Shown here one piece after another: positions 1-8,187 of a DNA stretch of 64,000 nt. The translations under genes and the position numbers were made by a program. Under the pieces are notes generated by a model. The model had not been told where the DNA came from. It searched no databases and worked only from the letters and a program-made list of their open reading frames with translations. Every line of letters starts with the position of its first letter. Within the stretch, counting starts at the first letter, position 1. This DNA is from Carboxylicivirga sediminis (GTDB taxonomy: Bacteria; Bacteroidota; Bacteroidia; Bacteroidales; Marinilabiliaceae), in assembly GCF_018156225.1 (NCBI RefSeq), contig NZ_JAGTAR010000011.1, positions 1-64,000 of the forward strand. The letters run 5' to 3'.

Positions 1-660
1 TTAATGGTGCCATCAGCATCTGTATCGTTGCCTGTCAGGTTAATGGTAACCGAAGCTCCTTCGTTAACCGTGGCCGCATCATTATTGGCAACTGGTGCAT
101 CGTTCTGAGGCGTAATGGTAATGTTAACAGTTGCGGTATTTGATGTGGCTCCGTTGTTATCGTTAACGGTATAGGTGAAGCTGTCACTGGTAGTTTCCGA
201 ACCGTCATGGGTATAAGTAACTGTTCCATTACCATTATTGACAATGGTTCCGTTGTTTGCCGTTCCTACAGAAACAGAGCCATTGTTAATGGTGCCATCA
301 GCATCGGTATCATTATCGGTCAGGTCAATAGTAACGGATGCTCCTTCGTTCACAGTCGCAGCATCATTGTTGGCAACCGGCGCATCGTTCTGAGGAGTAA
401 TGGTAATATTAACTGTTGCAGAATTTGAAGTGGCACCAGTATTGTCATTAACCGTGTATGTAAAGCTGTCTGATGTAGTTTCAGAGCCATCGTGTGTGTA
501 GGTAACCGTTCCGTCATTATTGTTTAAGAGGCTGCCGTTTGTGGCAGCTCCCAATGATACGGTTGTAACATTAATTCCGTCAGCATCGGTATCATTGTCA
601 GTTAGGTCAATTGTGACGGCAGCACCTTCATTTACTGTTGCAGCATCATCATTGGCAACA
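1..660. repeat. Tandem ~283-bp DNA repeats inside the adhesin gene
   Basis: The segment starting gcatcattattggcaac at 76 recurs at 361 (gcatcattgttggcaac) and 643 (gcatcatcattggcaac), giving periods of 285 and 282 bp. Each unit encodes one 94-95 residue Ig-like domain. DNA similarity between copies is high, which implies recent duplication or gene conversion. Confidence 0.85.
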
Positions 661-755
661 GGATTTTGCCCAACAGCTAAAGCTGGCAATAATATGGCGA
701 AAAAAGCTAAACAAGTTATTTTGCATAACTTGTTAATTGGGGTAGTGGTTTGCAT
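1..755 (-). CDS. Cadherin/Ig-like repeat surface adhesin, N-terminal part (runs off the left edge)
   Basis: An open minus-strand frame of 251 codons starts at the ATG at 755-753 and is still open at base 1. The first ~27 residues form a signal peptide with a hydrophobic core (LAFFAILLPALA) ending near AVGQN, so the protein is exported. It is followed by tandem repeats of 94-95 residues built on PVANNDAATVNEGASV, DxTDADG, NGTVTYTHDGSETTSDSFTY and NSATVNITITPQNDAPVAN. This is the pattern of bacterial cadherin-like/VCBS-type Ig folds found in large cell-surface adhesins; the DxD-type acidic residues probably bind calcium (family knowledge). Two full units and part of a third are visible. The C-terminus, total length and any type 9 secretion signal lie outside the window, so the exact role cannot be named. 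Confidence is high for the reading frame and moderate for adhesin function. Confidence 0.85.
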   Translation of the reverse strand, partial: MQTTTPINKLCKITCLAFFAILLPALAVGQNPVANDDAATVNEGAAVTIDLTDNDTDADGINVTTVSLGAATNGSLLNNNDGTVTYTHDGSETTSDSFTYTVNDNTGATSNSATVNITITPQNDAPVANNDAATVNEGASVTIDLTDNDTDADGTINNGSVSVGTANNGTIVNNGNGTVTYTHDGSETTSDSFTYTVNDNNGATSNTATVNITITPQNDAPVANNDAATVNEGASVTINLTGNDTDADGTI

Positions 756-921
756 GCTAATGTAGTTTTGTGAGTAAAACTAATTAGCTAAAGTTATTAA
801 GGTTTATACCTTTTAGCCTACTTTTTTGATGAAAGGACTAAAAATGATTGTGAAAGTATAGGATTGTAGCTTTTGTAATTTGTAACGCTTGTGAATTAGG
901 GAATTAATTGTAGTAGGAGTG

Positions 922-952
922 TGCAAAAACTGCTGCAAATTCATGCAGCAGT
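922..952 (-). terminator. Rho-independent terminator after the lipoprotein gene
   Basis: A 9-bp perfect stem (actgctgca at 929-937, tgcagcagt at 944-952) with a 6-nt loop is followed on the minus strand by TTTTGCAC. It lies about 20 bp past the stop of the gene at 973-1776. Confidence 0.7.
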
Positions 953-972
953 ATGGCTGTCTTATGCTTAGT

Positions 973-1776
973 TTACGCATTTAAGCGATTTAGTTCAGCT
1001 TTTACTTTGTTCAGTTCTTCTTCAATGCGTTTGATTTCTTTTAATACGAAAGAAATTTCGTAGCCATCGCGTATGGCCTCCTTGTCAAATTTCTCCATCA
1101 CAATGTAGTAGTATTTTTTACCTCTGAACTGCACTTTAATTGATTGATTGGCATTTTGTGCAATAAAGTCAATGACACCATTATCCTTTCCATCTTTAAA
1201 ATTAATGACTTCCCATTGGTTTTCGCCGTCCTCAAAATGACGGTTGTTGAAGCCATCCTCAGGAACTACTTCACTTAGTGCTTCGTTACCGCTGAAATAT
1301 ACTTTTATCTGATCATGGTATATTCTATCAGTGCCAGTGTATCTGCTGGATATATAGAAGTTGCCTTCCAAATCAAGATGAGCTCTTAGGTATGTTCTTC
1401 CGTATGAGTTTTCGGGCTTTTGGCGTTTGTGTATCAGTATTTTCTTTGCACCATAATCTGATGATTCAATAAAATTTTTCATTAATGGTTCCAGCTCTGC
1501 TCGTTTTGTCTGAAGCATGCTGTCCAAAAAAACTTTATTCTGCTTTTGTTCTTCTATGGTAATTTTACGTAACAGATCGTTGCCACGTGTGATATATTCA
1601 ATTTGTCCGGGGTAGAGTTCGGCAATCGAATCAATTTCCAGCTTTGCATCGTTAAAATTCTTGTCAGCAAACAGTTGTTCTGCTCTGTTATATTTTGCTT
1701 TAGCCAGTTCTTGCTTATTGGGGCCACACGAAGCGAATAAAAGGGCCACAAATAATGTAATCGATAGGATCTTCAT
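973..1776 (-). CDS. Putative lipoprotein of unknown function
   Basis: This 267-residue protein starts at MKILSITLFVALLFASCG; the upstream in-frame codons lack a signal sequence, so the ATG at 1776 is preferred over the longer frame reaching 1890. The lipobox FASC gives a lipidated Cys at about residue 16. Residues 20-60 (KAKYNRAEQLFADKNFNDA) resemble a TPR helix pair. The middle is mixed charged sequence and the C-terminal 30 residues are a Lys/Glu-rich coiled coil (EIKRIEEELNKVKAELNRL). I do not recognise a named family. It probably sits in the periplasm or outer membrane. It has its own terminator and a candidate -7 box upstream, so it is likely monocistronic. Confidence 0.8.
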   Translation of the reverse strand: MKILSITLFVALLFASCGPNKQELAKAKYNRAEQLFADKNFNDAKLEIDSIAELYPGQIEYITRGNDLLRKITIEEQKQNKVFLDSMLQTKRAELEPLMKNFIESSDYGAKKILIHKRQKPENSYGRTYLRAHLDLEGNFYISSRYTGTDRIYHDQIKVYFSGNEALSEVVPEDGFNNRHFEDGENQWEVINFKDGKDNGVIDFIAQNANQSIKVQFRGKKYYYIVMEKFDKEAIRDGYEISFVLKEIKRIEEELNKVKAELNRLNA

Positions 1777-1796
1777 ACCACAAATTGTTTTGTATT

Positions 1797-1804
1797 CAAA
1801 AATA
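1797..1804 (-). promoter_or_regulatory. Candidate Bacteroidota -7 box for the lipoprotein gene
   Basis: On the minus strand this reads TATTTTTG, matching TAnnTTTG, about 20 bp before the chosen ATG. No clear -33 TTTG is seen at the expected distance. Confidence 0.4.
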
Positions 1805-1902
1805 CAAAGATTTATGAAAGAGCTGGTATGAATGGGCTGGAAACATTGAATAGCAAAGACTGTACGCTTCAATGGGGGCAGCCTTTGCAATTCATTAATG
1901 GC

Positions 1903-2223
1903 TTAATTTAAGAGTTCAATATCTTTGACGTTAACGTGCAATGATGCCTTGATGTGTCCATCTTTAGACTGGTAGCCTTCGCTTCCGGGTATACCTTCTA
2001 TCAATACTTTTTGACCTTTTTTTAAGTAATCGGCAATTTTTGTACTTTGCTTTTCACTGCGCCACAGAACGGCTTTCACCCATTCGGTGCGTTCTACTTT
2101 TTCGCCTTGTGTATTTTTGTAGTCCATTGAAACGGCTACATTGAAGTTAATGGCTTTTCGGTTGCCTACATCCATCACGTCAGCATCTTTTCCGACTGTT
2201 CCGTTCAAAATTAGTTTAAGCAT
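1903..2223 (-). CDS. Short single-stranded DNA-binding protein
   Basis: This 106-residue protein is a single OB fold of the SSB family: MLKLILNGTVGKDADV at the N-terminus, a central FNVAVSMDY strand, TEWVKAVLWRSEKQ and GQKVLIEGIPGSEGYQSKDG are typical SSB positions. It would bind ssDNA in replication, repair or recombination. Standard bacterial SSBs run 140-180 residues and end in an acidic DxDIPF-type tip that recruits partners; this one stops right after the OB fold (KDIELLN) and has no such tail. It is therefore more likely an accessory SSB than the essential copy. It lies alone between the lipoprotein gene and rlmN. Confidence 0.88.
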   Translation of the reverse strand: MLKLILNGTVGKDADVMDVGNRKAINFNVAVSMDYKNTQGEKVERTEWVKAVLWRSEKQSTKIADYLKKGQKVLIEGIPGSEGYQSKDGHIKASLHVNVKDIELLN

Positions 2224-2314
2224 TTTTTTAGATTTGGTTATTGGAATTTTAATTATTGATAAATCTAAAAAGCTTAATTATGAATGTCAATAGCTTGCAG
2301 GAAAATGCTTTAGG

Positions 2315-3358
2315 TTAGTAGTCTTGTTCTGTATCCTTCTGAACCAGTTTCTTCGTTGATAATAAACCGCAGGCGGCATAAATATCTTCGCCGCGCGATT
2401 TTCTGATGGTGGTGGTAATCCCTTTCTGCGAAAGCTTATCGCGAAACATTTCCATGGTTTTATAGTCACTTCCTTTAAGTGGCGAGTCAGGAATAGGGTG
2501 GAAATGGATAAGATTAATACGGCATTTTATTCCGTTGAGTAGTTGTAGCAGGCCTTTTACGTGTTGAGGAGAGTCGTTAACGCCCTTAAACATGATGTAT
2601 TCAAATGAAATGCGTCTCTGGCGGCCAAAATCGTAATCACGCAATGCTTCAATCACTTTTTCGGCTGTATAAACATTCTCTATGGGCATCAACTGTTTAC
2701 GCTCTTCGTTGAAAGGTGAGTGCAGGCTGATGGCCAGGTGAGCTTCGGACTCTTCGATGAAACGGCGCATGGCAGGCACTACTCCTATGGTAGAGACATT
2801 GATGCGGCGCGGACTCCAGCTATAGCCCCAATCGGCAGTGATAATTTCGAGACTTTTCAGCACATTTTCGATGTTGTCCATTGGTTCGCCCATGCCCATG
2901 TACACCACATTGGTTAAGGTATCGCGCTCGGGCAAGCTGGCTATCTGGTTGAGTATTTCGTTGCTGCTCAGGTTTTTCTGAAAGCCCTGACGAGCCGTCA
3001 TGCAGAACAGGCAGCCCATTTTACAGCCAACCTGAGATGAGATGCAAAGGGTGTTTCTGTTTTCCTCGGGCAGATAGGCCGCTTCAATAAACTGCTGGCT
3101 ATGCGTTTGAAACAGGTACTTTTTGGTGCCATCCACCGACTCTTGAAAGGATTGCGGCGGCGTTAAACCCACTTCATAGTTTTCGCTTAGTTGAAGCCTG
3201 GCTTTTTTCGACAGGTTGGTCATGTCTTCAATGGAGGTTGCATGCTTTTTATACAACCAGTCGGCTATTTGCTTGGAGGTGAATGCGGGTAAACCCAATT
3301 CTGTCACACAAACCTTTAACTCACTCAGTGTTTTACCGTATAGTGCCTCTTTGCTCAT
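2315..3358 (-). CDS. rlmN: 23S rRNA (adenine2503-C2)-methyltransferase, radical SAM
   Basis: This 347-residue protein methylates C2 of A2503 in 23S rRNA (and A37 of some tRNAs) by radical SAM chemistry. The CxxxCxxC cluster motif GCKMGCLFCMTARQG places the three [4Fe-4S] ligands at Cys112, Cys116 and Cys119. The C-terminal GEDIYAACGLL holds the methyl-carrying Cys at about 330, which distinguishes the RlmN/Cfr family. The GMGEPMDN motif and the SLHSPFNEERKQLMP stretch also fit, and the length is normal. The N-terminal helical domain (LYGKTLSELK) is typical. The next upstream gene, a flavin reductase, ends 2 nt before this start, so the two are almost certainly cotranscribed; whether the reductase supplies electrons to RlmN is only a guess. 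Confidence 0.97.
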   Translation of the reverse strand: MSKEALYGKTLSELKVCVTELGLPAFTSKQIADWLYKKHATSIEDMTNLSKKARLQLSENYEVGLTPPQSFQESVDGTKKYLFQTHSQQFIEAAYLPEENRNTLCISSQVGCKMGCLFCMTARQGFQKNLSSNEILNQIASLPERDTLTNVVYMGMGEPMDNIENVLKSLEIITADWGYSWSPRRINVSTIGVVPAMRRFIEESEAHLAISLHSPFNEERKQLMPIENVYTAEKVIEALRDYDFGRQRRISFEYIMFKGVNDSPQHVKGLLQLLNGIKCRINLIHFHPIPDSPLKGSDYKTMEMFRDKLSQKGITTTIRKSRGEDIYAACGLLSTKKLVQKDTEQDY

Positions 3359-3360
3359 CT

Positions 3361-4026
3361 CTAAAAATATATTTCTGCTATAATATTGTCGTAAGGAACG
3401 CCTTTCGCAATCAGTATTTCGCGTACATCAATCACCATTTGCGAACCGCCACAAAGATAGTATTTATTATTGGTTGGCAGATTGGTAGCATTTTCCAAAT
3501 AGTTGGTCAGCCGGCCTTCCATTATCTGTGGGCCCGATTCGGTGGTGCAAAACCTAAGGTAGTTTTCACCAAGTTTATCCTGAAGCTCATCCTGGAAATA
3601 GAATTTATCGATGGTGCGGGCGCCATGCAGCAAAGCGATGTTATTGGCTAAACCTGATTCAACCAGCGAGATGAAAGGGGCGATGCCGGTACCGGTGGCT
3701 ATCCAGGTAGCGGGCTGCTCTTTGCATAAAAACTTTCCAAACGGCGCTGATATATATAAGGTGTCACCGGGTTTCACCTTTGATAATGGAGGCGTTAATT
3801 CACCGTCGGGCTTCACATCAAACAGGATGCCCAGGTAAGCTTGGCTGGTTCCGGAGGCGATGGAGTAGAGGCGAGGCTCATCAGTGGGATGCATAGTCAG
3901 GGCAACTACTTGTCCGGCCTGGAAAGAAAAAGGTTTCTCCAGTTTAATATGGTGAACATTCGTTGCCAATAGTTGATTGCTAATGACCTTTACGGCTTGA
4001 AGCTCCTTGCGTTTGTGCTGATTCAT
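3361..4026 (-). CDS. Ferredoxin/flavodoxin-NADP+ reductase-like flavoprotein
   Basis: This is a 221-residue FAD/NAD(P)H oxidoreductase of the FNR superfamily. The FAD-binding motif RLYSIAS is at residues 52-58, the NAD(P) pyrophosphate-binding GTGIAPF at 112-118, and the C-terminal YLCGGSQMVIDV and final AEIYF match bacterial type FNRs. It would move electrons between NADPH and ferredoxin or flavodoxin in the cytoplasm. The start at 4026 (MNQHKRKEL) is chosen because the 11 codons upstream add no conserved sequence. It overlaps nothing and ends 2 nt before rlmN, forming a two-gene operon. A separate flavodoxin gene lies at 58353-58841 in this window and could be a redox partner (inference). 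Confidence 0.9.
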   Translation of the reverse strand: MNQHKRKELQAVKVISNQLLATNVHHIKLEKPFSFQAGQVVALTMHPTDEPRLYSIASGTSQAYLGILFDVKPDGELTPPLSKVKPGDTLYISAPFGKFLCKEQPATWIATGTGIAPFISLVESGLANNIALLHGARTIDKFYFQDELQDKLGENYLRFCTTESGPQIMEGRLTNYLENATNLPTNNKYYLCGGSQMVIDVREILIAKGVPYDNIIAEIYF

Positions 4027-4080
4027 TACTTGATTTTTGTATGAAACACGCTTGAACACCTATTGTTTGCCAATAACAGA

Positions 4081-4114
4081 TAAAAAGAAAGGCAACCCTT
4101 TACGAGTTGCCTTT
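4081..4114 (-). terminator. Rho-independent terminator after gpmI
   Basis: A 9-bp stem (aaaggcaac at 4088-4096, gttgccttt at 4106-4114) is followed on the minus strand by TTTCTTTTTA. It lies just past the gpmI stop and separates it from the reductase-rlmN pair. Confidence 0.85.
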
Positions 4115-4137
4115 ATATCAAATCAATTGTTTGAGTC

Positions 4138-5667
4138 TTACTTCAATTCAATCAGTGATTCACCAGTCATTTCTTCTGGTTGCTCCAAGTTCATCAGGCG
4201 AAGCAATGAAGGTGCCACATCGGCCAAAATACCATCTTTGATATCACCCTGACGCTCGGTTACCCAAATAAAAGGAACCGGGTTTAGTGAGTGGGCCGTG
4301 TTTGGGGACCCATCAGCGTTAATCGCGTTATCAGCATTACCGTGGTCAGCAATAATGATGGCTTCGTAACCGTTGGCTTTAGCAGCTTCCACAGTTGCTT
4401 CCAGACAGTCGTCCACCGCTTTAACCGCTTTCATAATGGCATCGTAGTCACCGGTGTGACCAACCATATCGCCATTAGCATAGTTCAAGGCGATGAAATC
4501 GTATTTGTTCTGATTTAGCTCAGCTACAATCTTATCTTTCACCTCGAAGGCACTCATTTCAGGTTGCAGGTCGTAAGTAGCCACCTTTGGTGAGTTCACC
4601 AATATGCGGTCTTCGCCTTCGTATACAGCCTCGCGGCCACCTGAGAAGAAGAAAGTTACGTGAGCATATTTCTCTGTTTCGGCAATACGTAGTTGTTTAA
4701 GGCCATTATTGGCAACCACCTCACCAATGGTATTGGTTACATTATCCTTATCGTATAAAATATGCATTCCTTTAAAAGTTGCATCATAAGGCGTCATGGT
4801 GCAGTAGTGCAATGGAATGGTCTTCATACCTTCAGCAGGCATGTCCTCCTGTGTTAACACCTGAGTGATTTCGCGGGCACGGTCGTTGCGGAAGTTAAAG
4901 AATACCACTACATCACCTTCCTGGATAGTACCAACTTGTTTTCCGTTAGCATCCACGTGGCTAAGCGCTTTGATAAACTCATCGGTTACACCATTGGCGT
5001 ATGATTCATCAATGGCTGCGATGATATCAGTAGTGGCTTTACCTGTTCCGTTCACCATCAGGTCGTATGCTTCTTTCACACGCTCCCAGCGCTTATCGCG
5101 GTCCATGGCGTAGTAGCGGCCAATTACTGAAGCAACTTGTCCACCTGATTTTTCCATGTGCTGAAGTAATTCAGTCATAAAGCCTTTACCGCTTTTAGGG
5201 TCGGTGTCGCGGCCATCCATGAAAGCATGAACAAAAGCACGCTCTTCGATGCCGTATTCTTTAGCAATATCTAATAGTTTATACAGGTGCTCCTGGCTTG
5301 AGTGCACCCCACCTTTAGATAACAAACCTAGGAAGTGAATCTTTTTGCCATTTTCTTTGGCATATGTGTAGGCTTTAACCACTTCAGGGTTTTGAGCAAT
5401 ACTTCCGTCTGCACAAGCACGGTTAATCTTTACTAAATCCTGATATACAACGCGTCCGGCACCAATGTTTAAGTGACCCACTTCGCTGTTACCCATCTGT
5501 CCGTCAGGTAAACCCACGTTCTCGCCCGAAGCTTGCAGTTTGGAGTTTGGATAGTTCTTAACCAAGCTATCGAAATATGGTGTTTCACCTGTGAAGATAC
5601 CATCTGATTTCGAATGGTCTCCATATCCCCATCCATCAAGGATAATCAAAATCGTTTTCTTGCTCAT
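4138..5667 (-). CDS. gpmI: 2,3-bisphosphoglycerate-independent phosphoglycerate mutase
   Basis: This 509-residue cytoplasmic enzyme interconverts 3- and 2-phosphoglycerate in glycolysis, using two Mn2+ ions and a phosphoserine. The alkaline-phosphatase-superfamily metal motif [10 protein letters not shown] (Asp11) is present, the phospho-acceptor serine is Ser61 in [14 protein letters not shown], and the second metal site appears in [10 protein letters not shown] and [11 protein letters not shown]. Length and domain order (phosphatase domain interrupted by the transferase domain) are as expected. It has its own terminator and a -7 box upstream, so it is a single-gene unit. There is nothing abnormal in the sequence. 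Confidence 0.98.
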   Translation of the reverse strand: MSKKTILIILDGWGYGDHSKSDGIFTGETPYFDSLVKNYPNSKLQASGENVGLPDGQMGNSEVGHLNIGAGRVVYQDLVKINRACADGSIAQNPEVVKAYTYAKENGKKIHFLGLLSKGGVHSSQEHLYKLLDIAKEYGIEERAFVHAFMDGRDTDPKSGKGFMTELLQHMEKSGGQVASVIGRYYAMDRDKRWERVKEAYDLMVNGTGKATTDIIAAIDESYANGVTDEFIKALSHVDANGKQVGTIQEGDVVVFFNFRNDRAREITQVLTQEDMPAEGMKTIPLHYCTMTPYDATFKGMHILYDKDNVTNTIGEVVANNGLKQLRIAETEKYAHVTFFFSGGREAVYEGEDRILVNSPKVATYDLQPEMSAFEVKDKIVAELNQNKYDFIALNYANGDMVGHTGDYDAIMKAVKAVDDCLEATVEAAKANGYEAIIIADHGNADNAINADGSPNTAHSLNPVPFIWVTERQGDIKDGILADVAPSLLRLMNLEQPEEMTGESLIELK

Positions 5668-5724
5668 GTGATAATATTTAAATCTTTTTCTGTTTTTACT
5701 TTATAATCGTCGAATAAAACGGCG

Positions 5725-5732
5725 CAAAAATA
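5725..5732 (-). promoter_or_regulatory. Candidate -7 box for gpmI
   Basis: On the minus strand it reads TATTTTTG, an exact match to TAnnTTTG, placing transcription start about 50 nt before the gpmI ATG. The -33 element is degenerate. Confidence 0.5.
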
Positions 5733-5895
5733 GATAAATTAACAGGAAATTAAAAGGTTTGGCAGTTCCTGTGGGTGATATTTAACTATCTACAAGTAAA
5801 CAAGCAAAGGTGTAGTTAGTTTATTGCTGGGATTGCGATAAACGTTAAAAAGCTTTAATATTTCGTGGCCGATGATTTCATTTGCTTTGAATGCC

Positions 5896-5928
5896 AAAAA
5901 AAACCGAAACATTGCTATTTCGGTTTTT
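5896..5928 (-). terminator. Rho-independent terminator after the secreted 205-aa protein gene
   Basis: An 11-bp stem (aaaaaccgaaa / tttcggttttt) closes near 5899-5928 and is followed on the minus strand by a run of T. The rest of the 5668-5964 gap holds the gpmI promoter and no credible gene. Confidence 0.85.
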
Positions 5929-5964
5929 AAATTTCTTTATACTCTGTTACAAGTCTTTTTAAGC

Positions 5965-6582
5965 TTATCGAGTAAAATCAAAATGGTAAGAAGTATCACC
6001 CGAAATAAGTGTTGTCCTGTAGTTTCCTTTTCTTAAGTGATCTACCTCAATGATGTTTGAGTAAGCGATGTTACTGCTTCCTTTGATACGCTCAACCACC
6101 TTGTTGGTGTCCATGTTTACAAGCTTAATGGTTAGCTCATCTTTATCCGGATTTATGTAGCTTACCGTAAGTTTCTCCTTCTTGTCATCCAGGAAGAACT
6201 TCATGTTCTTGGTTTCTTCGAAAATATCTTTTGCCAGGTCGGCGTTTCTTAATTCGCCATACTGTACATTAATCTTCTTTTGAACAGACTCTCCGTTACC
6301 TTCCAGTTCAACGGTGTAATCGCCGTCTTTTAAGGTTTTTAGATCAACAAGTTTCTGGAAATTTGGGGTGTTTTCAATAGATTCCTGAATAAATGATTCG
6401 CCAGTTGTGTTACATACCAACTTAAGGTTATTGTAGCTATATCCAGTGTTAATGACTGAGATGATTGACTGTCCTGAATTGGCGTGGTTGAATACTTCAA
6501 TTAAACCTCTCTCTCCTCCTTGCACCGAAACACTCACTAAAATACCCAGTGCGATAAAAATACTTTGAATTGACTTCATCAT
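5965..6582 (-). CDS. Secreted beta-sandwich protein of unknown function
   Basis: This 205-residue protein has a clear N-terminal signal peptide (SIFIALGILVSVSVQG, about residues 1-22). The mature part seems to contain two similar beta-rich halves, each ending in a motif of the type LKDGDYTVELEGNGE (near 95-110) and LRKGNYRTTLISGDT (near 185-200). That layout resembles fibronectin/Ig-like modules seen in exported Bacteroidota proteins, but I cannot name a family. It is probably periplasmic or at the cell surface. It is followed by a strong terminator and preceded by a gap, so it is likely monocistronic. Confidence 0.75.
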   Translation of the reverse strand: MMKSIQSIFIALGILVSVSVQGGERGLIEVFNHANSGQSIISVINTGYSYNNLKLVCNTTGESFIQESIENTPNFQKLVDLKTLKDGDYTVELEGNGESVQKKINVQYGELRNADLAKDIFEETKNMKFFLDDKKEKLTVSYINPDKDELTIKLVNMDTNKVVERIKGSSNIAYSNIIEVDHLRKGNYRTTLISGDTSYHFDFTR

Positions 6583-6662
6583 TGTTTTATTTTAATTGTT
6601 TGGTGATGAATCAATAAAAAATGTGCCAAAAAAAGAGGATTAACATTTTTTGCAAAATGTTA

Positions 6663-6875
6663 TTAATTATTTGGACAGGAGGTGTTTGGCGGAGGAGGGT
6701 TCCTTGTGTAGCCTGGTGGTTGACCTATGGGGGCTATAACTATCTCCTGCTGGCAGCTGGCACATATGTATATCTCGCAACCGGTGCAACAGAAGCAGTT
6801 GCAACAGCTTCTTTGTAATTCATCTTTATCAAAGATGGAGTTGCAATGTGTGCAGGTGATTGTATGCTTATCCAT
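6663..6875 (-). CDS. Small Cys-rich, zinc-finger-like protein coupled to the oxidoreductase gene
   Basis: This is a 70-residue protein with ten cysteines: CTHC near residues 8-11, CCNCFCCTGC near 24-33, CASC near 38-41, and a final Cys near 67. The spacing suggests one or two zinc ribbons or another metal cluster. The C-terminal 20 residues are Pro/Asn-rich (QPPGYTRNPPPPNTS). The start codon overlaps the stop of the upstream oxidoreductase gene by one base (TAATG), which argues for translational coupling and that it is a real gene. It lacks a signal peptide. I do not recognise the family; a role in metal handling or assembly for the operon is only speculation. Confidence 0.65.
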   Translation of the reverse strand: MDKHTITCTHCNSIFDKDELQRSCCNCFCCTGCEIYICASCQQEIVIAPIGQPPGYTRNPPPPNTSCPNN

Positions 6876-8176
6876 TATTGACCGGGTACTGGTATGGTTT
6901 TACTGATGTTCACATCACCCATCACAAAATGTTTAGGGCCAAGTTTAAGCTCACTGTTGAGCAGTTCATCCCAGGTAACCACTTTACCCGTGTAGGCAGA
7001 TATGCGCCCCATAATGGCAGTGAGGGTGGATTCGGCTATTTGTTGTGCTTCGTTGATAGGTTGCTTGTTGCGGATGGCCGTTACCAAATCGATGTGTTCC
7101 TGTACAAAAGCGCGCCAGAAGAAATGCCAGCGATCCTGTTCTTGCTCTTCGGTCAATGGAAATTTCCAGCGTACTTCGCCCTGAGGACTAAAGATGGTGT
7201 TTTCGCAATTGGTGTAACCATGTGTTCCCCTGATGTTGTCAGTTACATTAGTAGAGCAACCATTTATTTGGCGGCACATGCTGTGCACATGCACATTATC
7301 TGGATAGATGTAATCGACACTGAAATTATCGTACTGGTCGCCCGTAGTGCGACGTTGCCTGCTGCCAAAGCCCGTTGCCTTCAGCGGATGAGAGCCAATG
7401 AACCAGTTCATCAGGTCGATGTTATGAATGTGTTGCTCCACAATGTGGTCGCCCGATAGCCAGCACCAGTTCACCCAGTTGCGAATCATCGCTTCCATTT
7501 CGCTCCATTCGGCGCGTGGATTAACGTGCCACAGTTTGCCCTGATTGTAGTAACAGTTACCGGCCACAATCTCACCAATGGCTCCCTGCGATACTTTCTC
7601 GTAAGTCGCCAGATAGTCAACCTGGTGCCTTTTGATGGTGCCGGTCACCACCGATAGGCCCATTTCTTTGGCACGCATGCCATTAATAAGGATTGAGCGA
7701 ATGCCGGCAGGATCTACGGCAACCGGTTTTTCCATGAAAATGTGCTTGCCGGCTTTAACGGCTGCCTCAAAGTGCTCTGGCCGGAAGTAAGGAGGTGTGG
7801 CCAATAGGACAATATCAACTCCGGCATCAATCACTTTTTCAAAGGCATCAAAGCCCACAAAGCATTTCTCAGCGTCTATTTCAATGCCTCTTTCTTTTTT
7901 AATATTGGCACGACACTTTTGCAGCTTGTCATCAAATACATCGCCCAGAGCCACCAGTTCCAGCGAGGGCCCGGCGTCTAAAAAGTTAAGAGCTGCACCC
8001 GTTCCGCGCGAACCACAACCGACCAAACCAGCCTTTAGTACCGGTCCATCTGGTGCTGTATGGGGCAAATCAAAAGTCTGCTTTTGTTTACGACAGCTTA
8101 TTGCACCAGCGGCCAAAGCAAATCCTCCGGCCAGAACCGTTTTGTTGATAAAATCGCGACGTGTATGCTTGCTCAT
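6875..8176 (-). CDS. Gfo/Idh/MocA family oxidoreductase with Tat signal
   Basis: This 433-residue protein begins with a twin-arginine signal (TRRDFINKTVLAGGFALAAGA), so it is exported folded, presumably with its bound nucleotide. The Rossmann motif is KAGLVGCGSRGTGAA (near 48-62) and the family signature MEKPVAV follows near 150. The C-terminal half is the usual beta-sheet substrate domain. Family members oxidise or reduce sugars or act as NAD-dependent glycosidases (GH109, GH179 and others); the substrate here cannot be set by sequence alone. It lies 11 nt after the cytochrome/FGE-like gene and overlaps the Cys-rich gene by 1 nt, making a three-gene operon at the end of the polysaccharide locus. 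Confidence 0.9.
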   Translation of the reverse strand: MSKHTRRDFINKTVLAGGFALAAGAISCRKQKQTFDLPHTAPDGPVLKAGLVGCGSRGTGAALNFLDAGPSLELVALGDVFDDKLQKCRANIKKERGIEIDAEKCFVGFDAFEKVIDAGVDIVLLATPPYFRPEHFEAAVKAGKHIFMEKPVAVDPAGIRSILINGMRAKEMGLSVVTGTIKRHQVDYLATYEKVSQGAIGEIVAGNCYYNQGKLWHVNPRAEWSEMEAMIRNWVNWCWLSGDHIVEQHIHNIDLMNWFIGSHPLKATGFGSRQRRTTGDQYDNFSVDYIYPDNVHVHSMCRQINGCSTNVTDNIRGTHGYTNCENTIFSPQGEVRWKFPLTEEQEQDRWHFFWRAFVQEHIDLVTAIRNKQPINEAQQIAESTLTAIMGRISAYTGKVVTWDELLNSELKLGPKHFVMGDVNISKTIPVPGQ

Positions 8177-8187
8177 ATCTAACTGTT

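Noticed and set aside
35-244. 69-residue minus-strand frame at the left edge
   Set aside because: It is an alternative frame of the repeat adhesin; the true frame is open from 755 to the edge with a signal peptide and Ig-like repeats.
1-640. CRISPR array or IS element for the repeats at the left edge
   Set aside because: The repeats are about 283 bp, in frame and coding, with no spacers, inverted termini or transposase.
6860-7459. 199-residue plus-strand open frame
   Set aside because: It lies fully antisense to the Tat-signal oxidoreductase gene, whose protein has clear family motifs; the plus-strand product has no recognisable domain.
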